In this document: positions 32,945 through 44,320 of the stretch, piece by piece | Layout of the letters: every line of letters starts with the position of its first letter | Position numbering within the stretch: the stretch's first letter is position 1 | Source: Apoda limacodes | Lineage: Eukaryota; Arthropoda; Insecta; Lepidoptera; Limacodidae | Reading direction: 5' to 3' | Length of the DNA: 64,000 bases | NCBI GenBank assembly: GCA_946406115.1 | Contig: OX291557.1 | Coordinates: 12,308,501-12,372,500 of the forward strand | Position numbers and translations under genes: made by a program | The notes under the pieces: generated by a model | The model's input: the letters and a program-made list of their open reading frames with translations, nothing else | Database searches by the model: none | What the model was told of the DNA's origin: nothing

Positions 32945-33193
32945 TCATCCGAGGACCATCCTCTCGGATGGCATATATAAGTCCTGGTGGTGACCTCCAC
33001 CACACTTTAGACAAGGTCGAGGCTGTCGACAGTCCTTGGCTAGGTGCTCCCCCAAACAATAATAACATAGGCCTTGCCTACGGGTCAGAAATCCTTTTCG
33101 GGCCACGCCAGATTTTCTGAACTGTTGGCAATCCAGAATGGTGTGTCCCGGTTCGTAACACACCCTACACCGTTCAGTTCGTTCAACTGTCAA
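32945..33193 (-). pseudogene. BEL/Pao gag zinc knuckles
   Basis: The minus frame encodes CRVCYEPGHTILDC (C-x2-C-x4-H-x4-C), then CYYCLGEHLAKDC and CLKCGGGHH. That gives two good CCHC knuckles and a third partial one, as typical of BEL/Pao gag C-termini that bind RNA. In frame with neither the upstream gag open frame nor the protease, so frameshifts flank it. A proline-rich, GC-rich stretch (32690-32945) separates it from the protease. Confidence 0.85.
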
Positions 33194-34069
33194 AATTCTC
33201 GGGGGCCGAAACGATTCGGTACCTCGCGAGTCCAGACTGGGGTTGTTGACGGGGTTCAGACGGGGCCAAAAATCGTGACGGTCCCAATTGTGCCTCGGCG
33301 GGTAAATTCTCGAGCTTCCTACTCTGGTCCTCCAAAAACGACACTAGTGTCAAAAGTAGGTATGTGTGACGCCGAGTCACCTCCGTGCAACTGTTCGAAA
33401 CGAGCCCTGACGTCATTAGGCAATTTGTTTAAAACAATGTGTAACAGCAAAAATGACCACTCGGTGACAGGGAATTTTAGACCTCTTAACGCATTCGTCG
33501 ATACCAAAATAGGGTTAAGCAGGTCCGACCGCAGCTGGTTAACCGAAGACAGTTGTGGAATACCTAAAATGGCAGCTACATGTGTATCCGCAATGCGCCG
33601 GTTATTTTGATACCGCTTCACTAATAACTCACTGGCTATATTATAATTGACATCAGTGATGTCCAAATGTTTTATTAAACAGAAGGGCTTATCCCTGATA
33701 GACGTCAACAGGTAACTTAATTTTCTGTGAGTCAGTTGAGTCAGTCCGTCGGTGCACAATGCTATCAAAAAGTGTGATAAAATTAGTCCACTCATAAAAT
33801 GATCCGCTAAAATGAGGAATATCCAAAGTTGGCAACCGTTCGTTGCATTTTTGTTCCGAAACCTTCCTACTTGCCAGCTGCGGGATAGTCTCTAATGTCG
33901 ACACAGCCTCGTTAACCTCGTCCACTACTGACATACAAAAGTCATAGTCAGAATTTGCCGCCTTTAGGATAGTTTCGTCATCCGTTAACGATAAGAGACT
34001 CTGGTATGCCTTATCTAGCTCGCTGACTCTTGTCGGTAATTGTCCCGCTCTTTGCTTTAATGCAAACAT
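33183..34069 (-). pseudogene. BEL/Pao gag, N-terminal and core
   Basis: Frame one (34069 to 33689) starts MFALKQRAGQLPTRVSELDK, a coiled-coil-like start usual for BEL/Pao gag, and reaches LPTLDIPHFSGSFYEWTNF, the conserved P-x-F-x-G-x-x-x-x-W box. Then the frame switches to the one open over 33795-33319, with LTSIRDKPFCLIKHLDI, YNIASELLVKRYQNNRRI and LGIPQL, and again near 33416. It is the capsid-like protein of the element. Start chosen as the first Met after the leader with a gag-like reading. At least two frameshifts. Confidence 0.85.
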
Positions 34070-34514
34070 CCGATCCTCCTACTTAACGATCCCTAAAGCA
34101 CCTGAAAACCATCGTGTCAGATTGGTTAAAACAGCCTAGTACTCCTTAATTGATGACGTCATGTTATATAATTAAATTCCCACTCAAAAAAAAATATCTA
34201 AAAACTAAATCAGACACACAAACAAACGACTCTGTTTGTTATATATAAGCGTGATTACAACAAAATGTATATAAACCCAAAAAAAACCCAACTACAATGT
34301 ACAAAAACCCCGACTACACAATTACACAAATAAATACGATATCTTACAATCCTTCATAAAACAACAATATTTAAAACCTATTTATTCCGATCTATTTTTA
34401 CCGCAACAAGAAAAAAAAAAGTGGGTAATTAGCTACACTGTGCGAATAACCGACGAACAATGCGATAAGACCGGTTAACCATGCCTATCAACGACGCGAC
34501 CCAACGTCACGATT
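34070..34514 (-). other. BEL/Pao leader between LTR and gag
   Basis: AT-rich, non-coding. On the minus strand the bases after the presumed LTR end read AATCGTGACGTTGGGTCGCG; a tRNA primer-binding site would be expected here and may lie within this string, but I cannot identify the tRNA. Confidence 0.5.
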
Positions 34515-34816
34515 TGTAATATGTAATTACCTGACTGCCAGTGAACCCTAAATGATTTGTAAAACGACCCAAATACGAAAACAAATAAATAACTATAACA
34601 GAACCGACGCTTCTGTCTACCAACTTGTTTACTAAAAAGACCATACGTAGGCCGTAAGGAAAATTGTAAGGACTTACCCAATTTTGGAGTCACTTGTTTG
34701 TATAACGTTTTGTCTGAATATGTGGTGTGGTGTCTGTATATGTTGTGTATGTGTAGGTTGTTTCACGCAAACCGAACTTAATTATAAATTATCCTAATAA
34801 GATCGATAAAACAACA
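34515..34816 (-). repeat. 5' LTR of the BEL/Pao element
   Basis: About 302 bp. On the minus strand it starts TGTTGTTTTATCG and ends with CATATTACA, the TG...CA ends usual for LTRs. The part from 34620 to 34816 is repeated at 29021-29201. The inner boundary at 34515 is inferred from the TG..CA rule and its position before the leader. Confidence 0.7.
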
Positions 34817-36492
34817 GCCTCGACGTTGCGCACAGATTAAGACGACAGCATAGATATGCAAGTTCAGTACTATATACATATAGTACAGATAGGCAACGGC
34901 CCATACATTTACTGGAACACTAAGATTAGTTCTGTAATACGAGTGCGTGGCGCTAGTGCGCAAAACGGAAAGGATTTTTTTTTTCTTAAATTCAATTATT
35001 ACTAGCCAGCTTATAAATTACTTTTCTAATGTGGCTTTATAGATACCAAGTTCCATCCCAGACTAATATTTATATTGTTGTTCATCTACGAAGAATAGAC
35101 CAAAGGACGTAAAATCAAACAACGTTCTCAAAGTTGACATTGTTTATTCATAAATATTCATGAAATGTACATTTATTTTCGATTTTCTTAAATTCTTAAG
35201 CTAATTACTTAGGCTGCAATTAATAATTATGAGACCATTTACGAAAGTTTTTGTTTAGTTTTAAACTAAAACTTCAATGTAATATATAGTATAGTTTGAA
35301 CTTTCATTAATGTTTTAAAACAATATTCGTGTAAGATTATTGAAATGATAAAGAATGTTAGACAATACCTTCTAATACAAAATATCTGTAGATATTATTT
35401 TTTTGAGTATCATCATACCTAGGCACAGGCTTATATTTTTTGTTTCCTCTTCGTGCAAAAGAGATTTCTAAAATGTTAATAAACAATTATTTATTAATAG
35501 CTACTAATAGACTAGCTATTTTTAAAATGTTGTGTATTTTCTGTATAATATACCTAAATTGATAATATGATAATTCATATTAGCAAATTCACCTAAATAA
35601 GGTTTGTACTATTACTTATGTTTTTTTCACGTCAAAAAGTGTACTCAGGACTGTAACAAAATTAATCAAATTCTTACAAACTTATCTCTCCTAATAATCT
35701 TAAAAAGTTCTCTATCGTAAATTACCATACAAGATTCAACCTTGCAATGATTATAGCGACACCTGCAAGGCAAAACTTCGTAAATCATTTGTCGTAAGTT
35801 TACAGAAGAGCGCGTCGAAGTTTCAAAAAATTCTTAGTGACGTCTGTTACGTCCTAATGCCATTCAAACTAAAAAAAATGTTCAAAAAGGAATGTTTTAT
35901 ATTTCTGTATGATTAATGTGCTATAAGTAATTTAATTTTATTACCTTTTCTGAGTTACAATGAGTTTGCACGGCATAAACTTTATAAAGTGACATTGTAA
36001 CTCAGGACATACAATTAAATTTTGTGTATCAATATTTGCTTATATTGACTTAAATATGGTGCCTGTGGATGTGAACCATCTTGTGGAGATAGAAAATACA
36101 CAGTTGCAAGTGCCAACACCAATATATAAGCTAATACTTTTTTACTACTAGTTCTTTATTCTGTGATATGGACTCTTCCATGTTGACTAGGCAACCAATT
36201 CAAAGTCACCTTCGACGTGTAGTTTTTTGGACAAGATGTTATCTCTAAATCATATGTAAACCTACTCTAACCGACGATAGCCACTCTGAAACAATAAATT
36301 TAAATACGTTCAAAGATATGACATAATCATTCTAAATTTTTTACATTCCTACACGATGAGCTAATTTTATTTACTACGTACAGGGTATTTTTTGTACAGA
36401 TACGATTTTTTACAGTGGGTATAATATTTTTACGACTATCTATATATATACTTCGCCTATATACTTCGCCTGTAAATCAACTAACATTTCAG
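34817..36492. other. AT-rich non-coding DNA
   Basis: No gene or repeat was recognised. 35950-36000 has a short imperfect inverted string around 'GAGTTACAATG ... CATTGTAACTC' (35951-35961 and 35993-36003). If 36493 is an acceptor, this stretch may be intron. Confidence 0.45.
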
Positions 36493-36642
36493 TTATACTA
36501 TGATCCTCAGCAGATTCCAAAATCTGTGCCCTCGAGATATATCTCCAAGCCTTTGAAGAGCTGCCGCCCGGCCACAAAAAACTATGGCAACCAATGTGGA
36601 CAAGGATCTTCATTTTCGCCGAATTACAAAGTTACTTATTAG
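36493..36642 (+). CDS. Possible terminal exon of an unidentified host gene
   Basis: A pyrimidine-containing acceptor 'CTAACATTTCAG' ends at 36492, and an open frame of 49 codons follows to a TAG at 36640-36642. It begins LYYDPQQIPKSVPSRY and contains LKSCRPATKNYGNQ and a Ser/Asn/Tyr-rich tail. Composition is more gene-like than anything within 1.5 kb. The LKSCRPA..NYG string faintly recalls the tail of neurotransmitter:sodium symporters (which usually have RPxxxWGP), but this is weak and the usual WG is missing. The frame at the start is codon phase 0. No upstream exon and no clear AATAAA close downstream were found. Could be chance. Confidence 0.3.
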   Translation, partial: LYYDPQQIPKSVPSRYISKPLKSCRPATKNYGNQCGQGSSFSPNYKVTY

Positions 36643-36837
36643 ACTAGATTAGTTACTTAATATCAGGCTGAACAAAATTGACACAGGGCAAAATTGCAAA
36701 ACCAAAAAGCTGTAAGAAAACCCGTCTGCAAATATAGGTGGAAAAATATTATGAGTAAGTCAGTAAAAATATTTTGACCCAAAACCACTTGCATTCTACC
36801 TTGTGCAAAACGTAGCCTTAATTTAATAGTGGAGTAG

Positions 36838-36960
36838 AGGACCGAATGGCGCATTGCAGTGGTAGAACAGGCGACTGTCGAAGTTCGGGTTCGATTTCCG
36901 GTAAGGGCCCGCTAATTATGTTATTATAAAGTTGTCTCGACTCTGGTTGCGACCAGTACT
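36838..36960 (+). mobile_element. tRNA-like SINE head, third type
   Basis: 'GCGCATTGCAGTGGTAGAAC' resembles an A-box arm and GGGTTCGATTTCC (about 36887-36899) a B box, with AGTTCGG before it. The spacing of about 30 bases between boxes fits a tRNA-derived pol III promoter. The body downstream differs from the other SINEs and I cannot place its end. Not a functional tRNA: I could not pair an acceptor stem. Confidence 0.5.
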
Positions 36961-37353
36961 GTATGGTATACGGATATTTGGGGCACTCATTATTGGCTAT
37001 ATATTGGTTATATACTATTATTATTTCTGGAGGCTGTACGGACTGTGAACAACTGTTTTAAGTTTATAATTATAACGTAATAATCTTAAAATATTTTAGT
37101 TATAAATCTACAGAATTTTACTGATAAACACATATCATTTGGAACACAGAAAGCAATTTTTTCATGACTGTTTTAAGGCAAAATATTCTATGGACACAGA
37201 ACAATGACATTTCAACACTGTGGTCATTAATAATTGTCTCTAAATAAAATTAGTGTTTCCATACAAACGGACGAAGTGACATACAGACATTGGGAAACCA
37301 TAAGAATAAGGGTCTGCTTATTATTCGTCCTTATAGCTTAATAGATAACTTAT

Positions 37354-37522
37354 ACCGATATCTCCATTACATAATATATTGCTATTTTTGAAGATTTCTT
37401 TTTAAAATTATTACTTTTGGATAAATTTTCTACTACTACTACGGCAAAACTTTATCCAAAAGTTATAATTTTATAAGGATATCTTCAAAAACAGCAATAT
37501 ATTATGTAATAGAGATATCGGT
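37354..37522. repeat. 169-bp foldback element
   Basis: The left arm (37354-37425) starts ACCGATATCTCCATTACATA. The right arm (about 37455-37522) is its reverse complement with roughly seven mismatches over about 70 bases. The 30-base loop contains CTACTACTACTACGG. The whole would fold into a long hairpin. Non-coding; may be a foldback transposon or an expressed hairpin. Confidence 0.8.
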
Positions 37523-37579
37523 CATCAAGCACATTAAACACGTAGCTATAATATATATTAATATGCCAAAATATATCCA

Positions 37580-38115
37580 TACTTCCATATATATACTGAT
37601 ATTATAAATGCCAAAGTAACTCTGTATGTCTGTCTCGGGAATAATTATAACCGAGCCTAAACGAACTTTAGCTTGGTATAGCAAACTTCATTCGTAGGTA
37701 TAATTAAGAAGTTGGCGTAAGAATCTAAGGCCGATAACCAAATTTAGGGCGGGTGGAGCACATTATTATTATATATGGGAAAGTTAAGATGTTTGGTTGT
37801 TTGTTACTCAATCACACTTCAACCGAGCCGATTTAGATGAAATTTGGTATAGAGATAACCTAAGAGCCGGGGAAGGACGTAGACTATTTTTCATCTTGGA
37901 AAATTAAAAAGTGTCCTCGAGAATGACTAAAACATTAGTTACTCAATCCTGCCGCAATAGAGCAGACGTACTTGAAGATATGGAGAAGAAAAAAGGCTAC
38001 TTTTAGGGCTACTTAAATTAAAAAAAAAAATCCGCGGAGTAACTATAACCGAATTTTACGAACAAACCATAGCTGCATCTATAGCTTGCTATAACAAACT
38101 TCTTTAGTTGCCGTA
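37580..38115. repeat. Stacked dispersed repeats
   Basis: Two pieces of the 'ATAACCGAGCCTAAACGAAC ... CCGATAACCAAATTTAGGGC' repeat (37640-37755, 38040-38115) flank a 'GGGAAAGTTAAGATGTTTGG ... GATGAAATTTGGTATAGAGA' unit (37780-37960). Probably one repeat copy inserted into or beside another. Non-coding. Confidence 0.5.
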
Positions 38116-38153
38116 AGAAATAGTAACCTATTGGATTATATTAGGTAACTTAC

Positions 38154-38426
38154 TTTCTGGTTGATTTTTTGGATATCCTTCCGTCTTGCGTAAACATAAT
38201 TAAGTTTTCCATTTTCGTAGAATTTTTCTTCAAAATGTTTGCTACATACTTTTTTGGTATGTAGTTGTTTTGCATTATATGAATATAAATTATTATCACC
38301 TATGTTTTTTAACCAAAGAATTCGTTTATATCCCACCGAAGGAAAAGCATGAAGATAAATATTTTTAGTTTGACCATTGGAGTCACAGTTTTTTATACAA
38401 CACTTAATTCTACTCATAGTTATCAA
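38154..38426 (-). CDS. THAP-domain first exon
   Basis: The minus strand reads 91 codons from an ATG at 38426 (a second Met, MSRIKCC, is at 38417 and may be the true start, since THAP proteins usually begin a few residues before the first Cys). It shows a C2CH zinc finger: C9 or C10 and C14 (KCCIKNC), then C61 and H64 (VCSKHF), with LHAFP at 25-29 and W38. This order is that of the THAP DNA-binding domain, about 60-70 residues here. The exon ends at a strong donor: AAA followed by GTAAGTTA (complement of 38146-38153), in codon phase 0. THAP domains occur in P-element transposases and in host transcription regulators; with no downstream exon recognised I cannot say which. Not degraded. Confidence 0.7.
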
Positions 38427-38862
38427 TTATATGTTCCAAATCTATAACAAACAATAACAAAAAACAAATTATTCATGCTTTATCACTTTGTCAACGTTAA
38501 TAATATCAAATTTATAGTTAATATTAAAAAACTTACGCAAATCTAATTTACAATACCGCGCCAACGTTTTTTTTTATAATGGCGCCTTTTTTTTTTTTTA
38601 ATCTTGGGAACTTCCGCCTATACTAGCGCCACAGTCTCGTATTACATAACTAAACTATTATACCTTAATCGTAAAGCGACCTTATTTCTATACAAATAAA
38701 GTCTAAAATCAAATAAAGTTTTTTAGTGTTCCAAGCTGTTGTTCCTGCGAGAACACACGGTGGACGACAGACTAGCGCACAGAGTATGCAAAGAACGAAT
38801 GCCTAGCTCGAACGATCCGAACACCAATCTGACAATTCATTCTTTACTAAACAACTACAGCG

Positions 38863-39028
38863 GCTCGATTCCGTAAAATGACAGCTAACAATTCTCGTTT
38901 GAAATCCATAGAAATAAGATATACATTGCGCATTTGAAATGACGTATGAAATTCATCGATTGTCGCGAAACCGCAATGTATATCTTATTTCTTTCAAAAA
39001 AGGTTAGCAATCTTTTACGGAATCGACC
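38863..39028. repeat. Miniature inverted-repeat element
   Basis: Left GCTCGATTCCGTAAAATG, right (complement) GGTCGATTCCGTAAAAG. Within, AGAAATAAGATATACATTGCG appears and is mirrored by CGCAATGTATATCTTATTTC. The arms are about 60 bases with a divergent middle section. Typical of a small non-autonomous DNA transposon. No clear target duplication. Confidence 0.75.
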
Positions 39029-40616
39029 CGCAGGATAGGGTTCTTCAAGAAAAAAGTTATTAGATTTTTGAAATCATTTCATACCAAAAAATATAAAAAG
39101 TAGGTACTGTAGGTAAGTAGGTACGACCTCTTGTTAAGTGTAAAGGAAGTAAATATGCTAGCGAACGTTTTTCACGCAGCAAATACTTCGTAGTGGTTTT
39201 ATGAAAATATAATAGATGGTGTCAGTGCGTTTTTGAATAAAAACAATTGGAATTTAGAGTATGTCAGTATTTTTACATGAGCCCTAGAATTTGTAGAATG
39301 GCCTAATATTGCCAGTAGACTTAGGGTAAGATACTCCAGTATACAAAATGCACTAAGCATCGCCACCATTGCGATTAAATGTAGATATTACCCAATGTAC
39401 CGACACGACGACCCGAGGCCTATTGAAGGATGGCCTAATGAAAGAAGACGTACTGCAGATAAGTTTAAAATGGTATAATAATTCTCCTAGGTAGTAGATA
39501 AGTCTACAGGATGTATACTCTTGTGGCGACTGAAAAGAACATCTGAATACATAAAAGAACTCCCGATGTCGTCTTTTTAATAGCAGAGATCCCCATACTT
39601 AATAAGAAATAGGTAGAAGCAGCTTCTTTACGCCCCTGCACGCTGCAGTACCTACCTAATACAGATACATATCTATTTTAAATAACTTAAAATAAAATTA
39701 AAACACTGAAATACACAACCTCACTGAATTAAATAACCAAAAAAGCATGTTTTTTTTATTTAAATTCTATTCTCACCCTAACATTTAAATAATACTAGTT
39801 ACGAAGTTTAAAATTTACTTTTGATTTTGTTATTTAACTTTGTTCTATTCAAAAATTAATCTGTTCCCAATTATAAAACAACACGGAGTCAAATGCGTAT
39901 TATTGTGGTAAAAATAATACATAATAAAAAAATAGGTATATACGGAAAATATATATTCGTATATAATCAATGAACTCCAATACCTCTTGACCGATCACCA
40001 TAAAACTTAGCACATCGTTGTGTTTTTTGTTAATTTTGCTATATCTACTGCTAAAGAGGGCGCTGCAGCACATAGAGCAGAACAACGTCTGCCAGGCTAG
40101 CTAGTATTGTATAAAAGCGATAGACTGTTTGTTTATTATTCATTCACGTCGTAACGGAGCATTGGCCTAATTCTTGGCACAGGGAGAGCTGGAGGGGTGG
40201 ATAACAACTTTTTATGTCAACTGAAAGATCACACGTGAATAGATTTTTTAGCGGATCAGCGGACCGATGACGTACCAGATTTTAGCGCGAGAATAGCTGG
40301 ATTTTATCCTCCTTTTTTGGCTTTTAAAATGTTTTTAGGTTTTTTAGAAAACTTCTCTAAAATTAATATTTTGCAAGTTATTGTCCCTACCAAAGTTTAC
40401 CCGTCTTCCCCCCAAACTTTTAAAAGACATCTAAACACAAAAAAATGGGACTTTATAAATACTACCAACAAAAATCGTTTTGAACCATATCTCTTCTTAA
40501 GTTTTTTCGATATCCGCAATAATTCTCATTATACGGAACCCTAACTTAATATGCTTACGACACGCACTTGGCTGGTTTATCAAAATATTACCTAATACAT
40601 GTAGTCTTAATATTAC
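39029..40616. other. Non-coding DNA
   Basis: No gene. 40130-40550 contains repeat-like text (ends 'ATTATACGGAACCCTAAC') related to the 'GGGTTCCGTA' repeats. The minus-strand frame 39900-40085 has no recognisable product. Confidence 0.45.
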
Positions 40617-40790
40617 ATTACAAATGTTTCTAACAAATATACAAACATTTATGTGATGAGCACTTGTGTTTGTTGAAGTCTGGTTGTTAATTATGTATAT
40701 AATGATAAAAAAAAAGTAGCTAAGTATAACTTGAGACCAGATGGCTGCGTATGAGATTTCCAGGACCAGGACAGGAATATATTTTATTTA
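40617..40790 (+). mobile_element. Decayed SINE remnant
   Basis: 'CAAACATTTATGTGATGAGC', 'CTTGTGTTTGTTGAAGTCTGG' and a TATTTTATTTATTTATTTC tail match the middle and end of the tRNA-headed SINE (compare 27165-27200), without the head. Confidence 0.5.
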
Positions 40791-41224
40791 TTTATTTCTT
40801 CTAAAGTTAAAGCATATAAATGGACAAAGTAATTGTTAATTGATATGGCTAGCGTTGCATTACAATATCAGTTTGCTGAAATTAATTCAAGCCATTTACG
40901 AAAAGAGACTTTACCAAGTACTCGTATTTGACTTTAAGCCCCCCCGCAAAGGTATAAATAAGCCACTGGGGTGGTATCAGAGGCCTAGTCCACGATTGAA
41001 CTCTGCAAATGTGGACACGTCATTCTTCAAAATACGTAAAGTGCAAAGTTAAGAGTTGACCACTTTATCTTATTATTTAAGTCTTACAAAGACCGTTGGA
41101 ACAGAAATTATTGAAGAGTGGTGACGAGTGTGCTAAGAGCCTCGTGCATGGAAGAAGCCCCAGGTTCTTTAAGCACTGAATTCAAGTCACAGAATTTGAA
41201 TCTACGCGGGCAGAGCCGTGGACA

Positions 41225-41893
41225 TCTGTTAGTGGTAATCGGTAAAAAATTGCGATGCCCCGATACGGGTTTTTTGCCGATACGATACCCGAACCGATTT
41301 TTATAAAAAAGTATCGCCAATGTCGATATCGATACCGATACACATAGGTGTATATGAATGACACAATGTACGTTTGTTGCTTTTTTAGGGTTCCGTACCC
41401 AAAGGGTAATTAGCGGAACACTATTACTAAGACTCCGCTGTCCGTCCATCCATCCGTCGGTCACCAGGTTGTATCTCATGAAACGTGATAGTTAGACAGT
41501 TGAATTTTTTACAGAAGATGTATTTCTGTTGTCGCTATAACAAAAAATACTAAAAAACAGAATAAAATAAATTTTAATTCTTCCATGCAACAAACGTAAT
41601 TTATTTTGCTCGATATTGATAACGGCAACAAGTAGACGCTTAAAATATCACAGAATATTTAGTTATATAGTCACTTTAAAAACAAATAATTAAATTAAAA
41701 TAAAACAAATATTTTAGGGGGACTCCCATATAACAAACGTGATTTTTATAGATAATGGTACAGAACCCTTCCTGCGCGAGTCCGACTCGCACTTGGTATC
41801 GACATCTCAGCATATTAATATCGCCGATTCCGATATATCGGAAAAAATTAAAAATCGCCGATATACCGCATCGGTATTGGATGCATCCCTAGT
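41225..41893. mobile_element. Decayed hAT-like element with another repeat inside
   Basis: The right end (41800-41893) has several CGATATCGG / CGCCGATATACCG motifs and finishes GATGCATCCCTAG, the complement of a TAGGGATGCATC-type hAT end. The left part (about 41235-41345) has matching motifs (GATGCCCCGATACGGG, TCGATATCGATACCGATAC). Between them, 41381-41800, sits a copy of the 'AGGGTTCCGTACC...CGAGTCCGACTCGCACTTGG' element. The outer left end could not be found, so the family assignment is tentative. Confidence 0.5.
41381..41800 (+). repeat. 'AGGGTTCCGTACC' element
   Basis: Starts TTTTTAGGGTTCCGTACCCA and ends GGTACAGAACCCTTCCTGCGCGAGTCCGACTCGCAC (in pieces). The start and end repeat the same phrase in opposite orientation. 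Compare the fuller copy at 49001-49706. Non-coding. Confidence 0.65.
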
Positions 41894-42330
41894 AAAAATA
41901 CTTATACTTTTTTTACTCGGCTAATAAATTAGACCACCCACTTTGATTTATTGTGACCAATTAATATCCAATTAACAATTTCTAATGATTCTGTGATTAT
42001 TTATTAAAAATGGCAAATAAATAACATTTTATCTTTATGTCTTGTTTTTATTGATGATAGTAACTGATATTTGGTGTTAATTGCATTGGTAATATTGATG
42101 ATTTGTAACACTTACTTTTTGAAATAGCGGGTAACGGTAATGGGTAAATCCCGCGAATTTATCGATTAAACTTTATAATTCAACTGTAGTCAAAACCGTT
42201 AATTGGAATAATCCACCCCTATTTTAAGGTTTCGTATCCAAACGGCAACGGAACCCTTACAGTTTTGATCAAATCCATCCGTCCGTATGTCACAGCCTTA
42301 TAATTACTGCCTTATATAAAGTCTTTGGGT

Positions 42331-42527
42331 AACGCTTAAGTTGTGGAATGAGCTCCCTGCCAAGGTTTTCTGCAAGGACTACAGTATGGAGTTCTTCAAG
42401 AAAGAAGTTATTGGATTTCTGAAGGGTCGGCAACGCGCAAGTGATACCCCTGGTGTTGCAAGCGTCCATAGGCTACGGTGACCGCTTACCATCAGGCGGG
42501 CCGTAAGCTTGTTTGCCACCTTAGTAG

Positions 42528-42550
<23 letters not shown>
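42331..42550 (+). pseudogene. Jockey-like LINE terminus with poly-A
   Basis: One frame gives LWNELPAKVFCKDY (about 42340-42385) and FFKKEVIGFLKGRQRASDTPG (two runs), then the tail CGGTGACCGCTTACCATCAG, GCGGGCCGTAAGCTTGTTTG and a run of about 30 A bases to 42560. This is the intact 3' end of the family seen at 24020, 28657 and 51430. It is only about 220 bp long, as for a strongly 5'-truncated insertion. A scrap of the GGTTTCGTATCC repeat precedes it (42225-42300). Confidence 0.8.
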
Positions 42551-42560
<10 letters not shown>

Positions 42561-42563
<3 letters not shown>

Positions 42564-44320
42564 TTAAATAAAATTTACAGACATGTGTGTGTTGTGACCA
42601 TAATAGATTGAACGGAGGGTTGCAAATTTTTTTTACGCATCTCATCATGTGAGTAGCCATGGATAGGGCTTCAAAAATTCATTTAATGTTTTTAAGATAT
42701 TTTTTTCTAAAATTTATATTTATGTCCGAATGTCACAGTCGTATAATTTCGATGTTTTGTTTTGCATGATGAAAAAACATAATTTTAGACCAGAGATCGT
42801 TAAGAAGCTCAAATAGTAACACATTTCTGAAACATTCGCAGAAATATAGTCATTACTTATCATTTTTCGCAAAGAACACGCGAAGTAACGTATTTACGTC
42901 CATGGTAAAACCAAAACCATTGCCGGAGTGTTTTTGAATTCGGAATAAGTAACATGTCAGTAATATTGAATAAATATCCATTGTAATTTTTATTAATATA
43001 TTTTATATAAATGAATTAAACACAAAAGTATAAAATACCAGGGTTATAGTATTTGTAGAAGCCTATGTGCTACCAGTGCTACGACACGACGACTTCACTA
43101 CGCACACCAAGGGCTACGAGGCTACGAACAGAGTGCTATGTGCTACGACAGAGGACGGTAATATGCATTTGATCCGCTTTTCGTGCTGTAATGCAAAAAT
43201 TTATTAGATTGCACAAATAATATAAAAACAAAATTAAATAAAAATATATGTGAAAGTCTGTTTGTTTGTTGATTTGTTAGTTTATTTTCTCCCGGTTTCT
43301 AAAAAAGTTTAACTTTTTTAATAAGAGTAGTTGAAAAAGGGGTGTTTTACGCTTATCGGCAATAAAAATGTTCTTTTTTGAATGGCAATTTATGTAATAG
43401 CAAAATACATTAAAAATATGTAATTGAAGTAAAAATCTGTGCAAAAAGTACCTAAAACAGGCTATTATCCGTCTAACGCTGACCATTGGCACTGTAGAAG
43501 CGTTCGGGTCGGTCTATATAGCCGTCTCAGTGCCGATGATCAGCTTGAGACGAGAACCAGCCTTAAAGTAGCCTCGAAAAACCTCAACTTCTGTAATACT
43601 AACTAACGATTGCTACAATTGCCTTTCATGGCATAAATAATATACTGCGCCTGGTATTCTCTTCCGAGAGAAATAAGGTCATGTCTGTAGAACAACTGTA
43701 CGTCTGCATCCAAAATCAAGCTAGAGACGAAAATGCAACTTAAATGCATCGAGAATAGACGGAATAGATGATGAGGCCGCGAAAGTAAGACTTTGCTGGA
43801 TAAGTAGATTTTGACAGCCGTGCTGTATGTAAGGCCATCAATAATACGCATCCAGCAATGGCTTTACAGCCAAGACTTGTATAGAAGTTTACTCAAAAAC
43901 AGATATATAATAGAGTAGTGGTTTAGTAAAAGTAATAATGTCGATGAATAATTTATTGTGAATGTTATGTTATTCATGTTTGGGTAGTTATTAGAAGAAA
44001 ATTAAATTACAGAATTAAATTTAACATAAAAATAAGATTTAAAATTTAATAAAAATTAAAGTGTCCGCGTTCCTGCCTTAATTTTTTTTAATCCATCACC
44101 TGCGTCTGCGGCAGCGGAGTCAATCAACACTGGCCACATCGATATTTCAAAACTGATGATGATGGTGAAATTTTTTTTTTAAATTTCTTATCAGCAATCA
44201 AGCGAATATGTCCTTCCCGTCTTCTTTTTTCAAATTTTTTCAAACTTTTCATAGCGTTTTTGAATAAAACATTTTTTAATACCACCAAGGGAGTAAACAA
44301 CCTACGGGCCATCTAATTGG
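42561..44320. other. Non-coding DNA
   Basis: No gene or convincing repeat. 43070-43160 has short CTACGA-rich repetition (GCTACGACACGACGAC, GCTACGAGGCTACGAAC, GCTACGACAGAG). Minus-strand frames at 43277, 43603 and 44124 lack recognisable domains. Confidence 0.4.

Larger units (their letters stand above)
29021..34816 (-). mobile_element. BEL/Pao LTR retrotransposon (dead)
   Basis: Read on the minus strand from 34816 to 29021: a 5' LTR of about 300 bp, a leader, gag with zinc knuckles, protease, reverse transcriptase, RNase H, integrase and a truncated 3' LTR. The domain order and the BEL-type integrase ending place it in BEL/Pao. Frames are broken in every domain. Base composition (GC-rich interior, roughly 50% or more in 29.3-33.6 kb) contrasts with the AT-rich surroundings, which points to a comparatively recent arrival. 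It lies beside a LINE fragment (28657-29020). Confidence 0.9.

Noticed and set aside
31739..33610. Long plus-strand open frames at 31739-32239 and 33074-33610
   Set aside because: They are the opposite strand of the GC-rich BEL/Pao coding region and show no domain of their own.
36838..36910. tRNA gene with GTTCGATTT
   Set aside because: No acceptor-stem pairing could be found; read as a SINE head.
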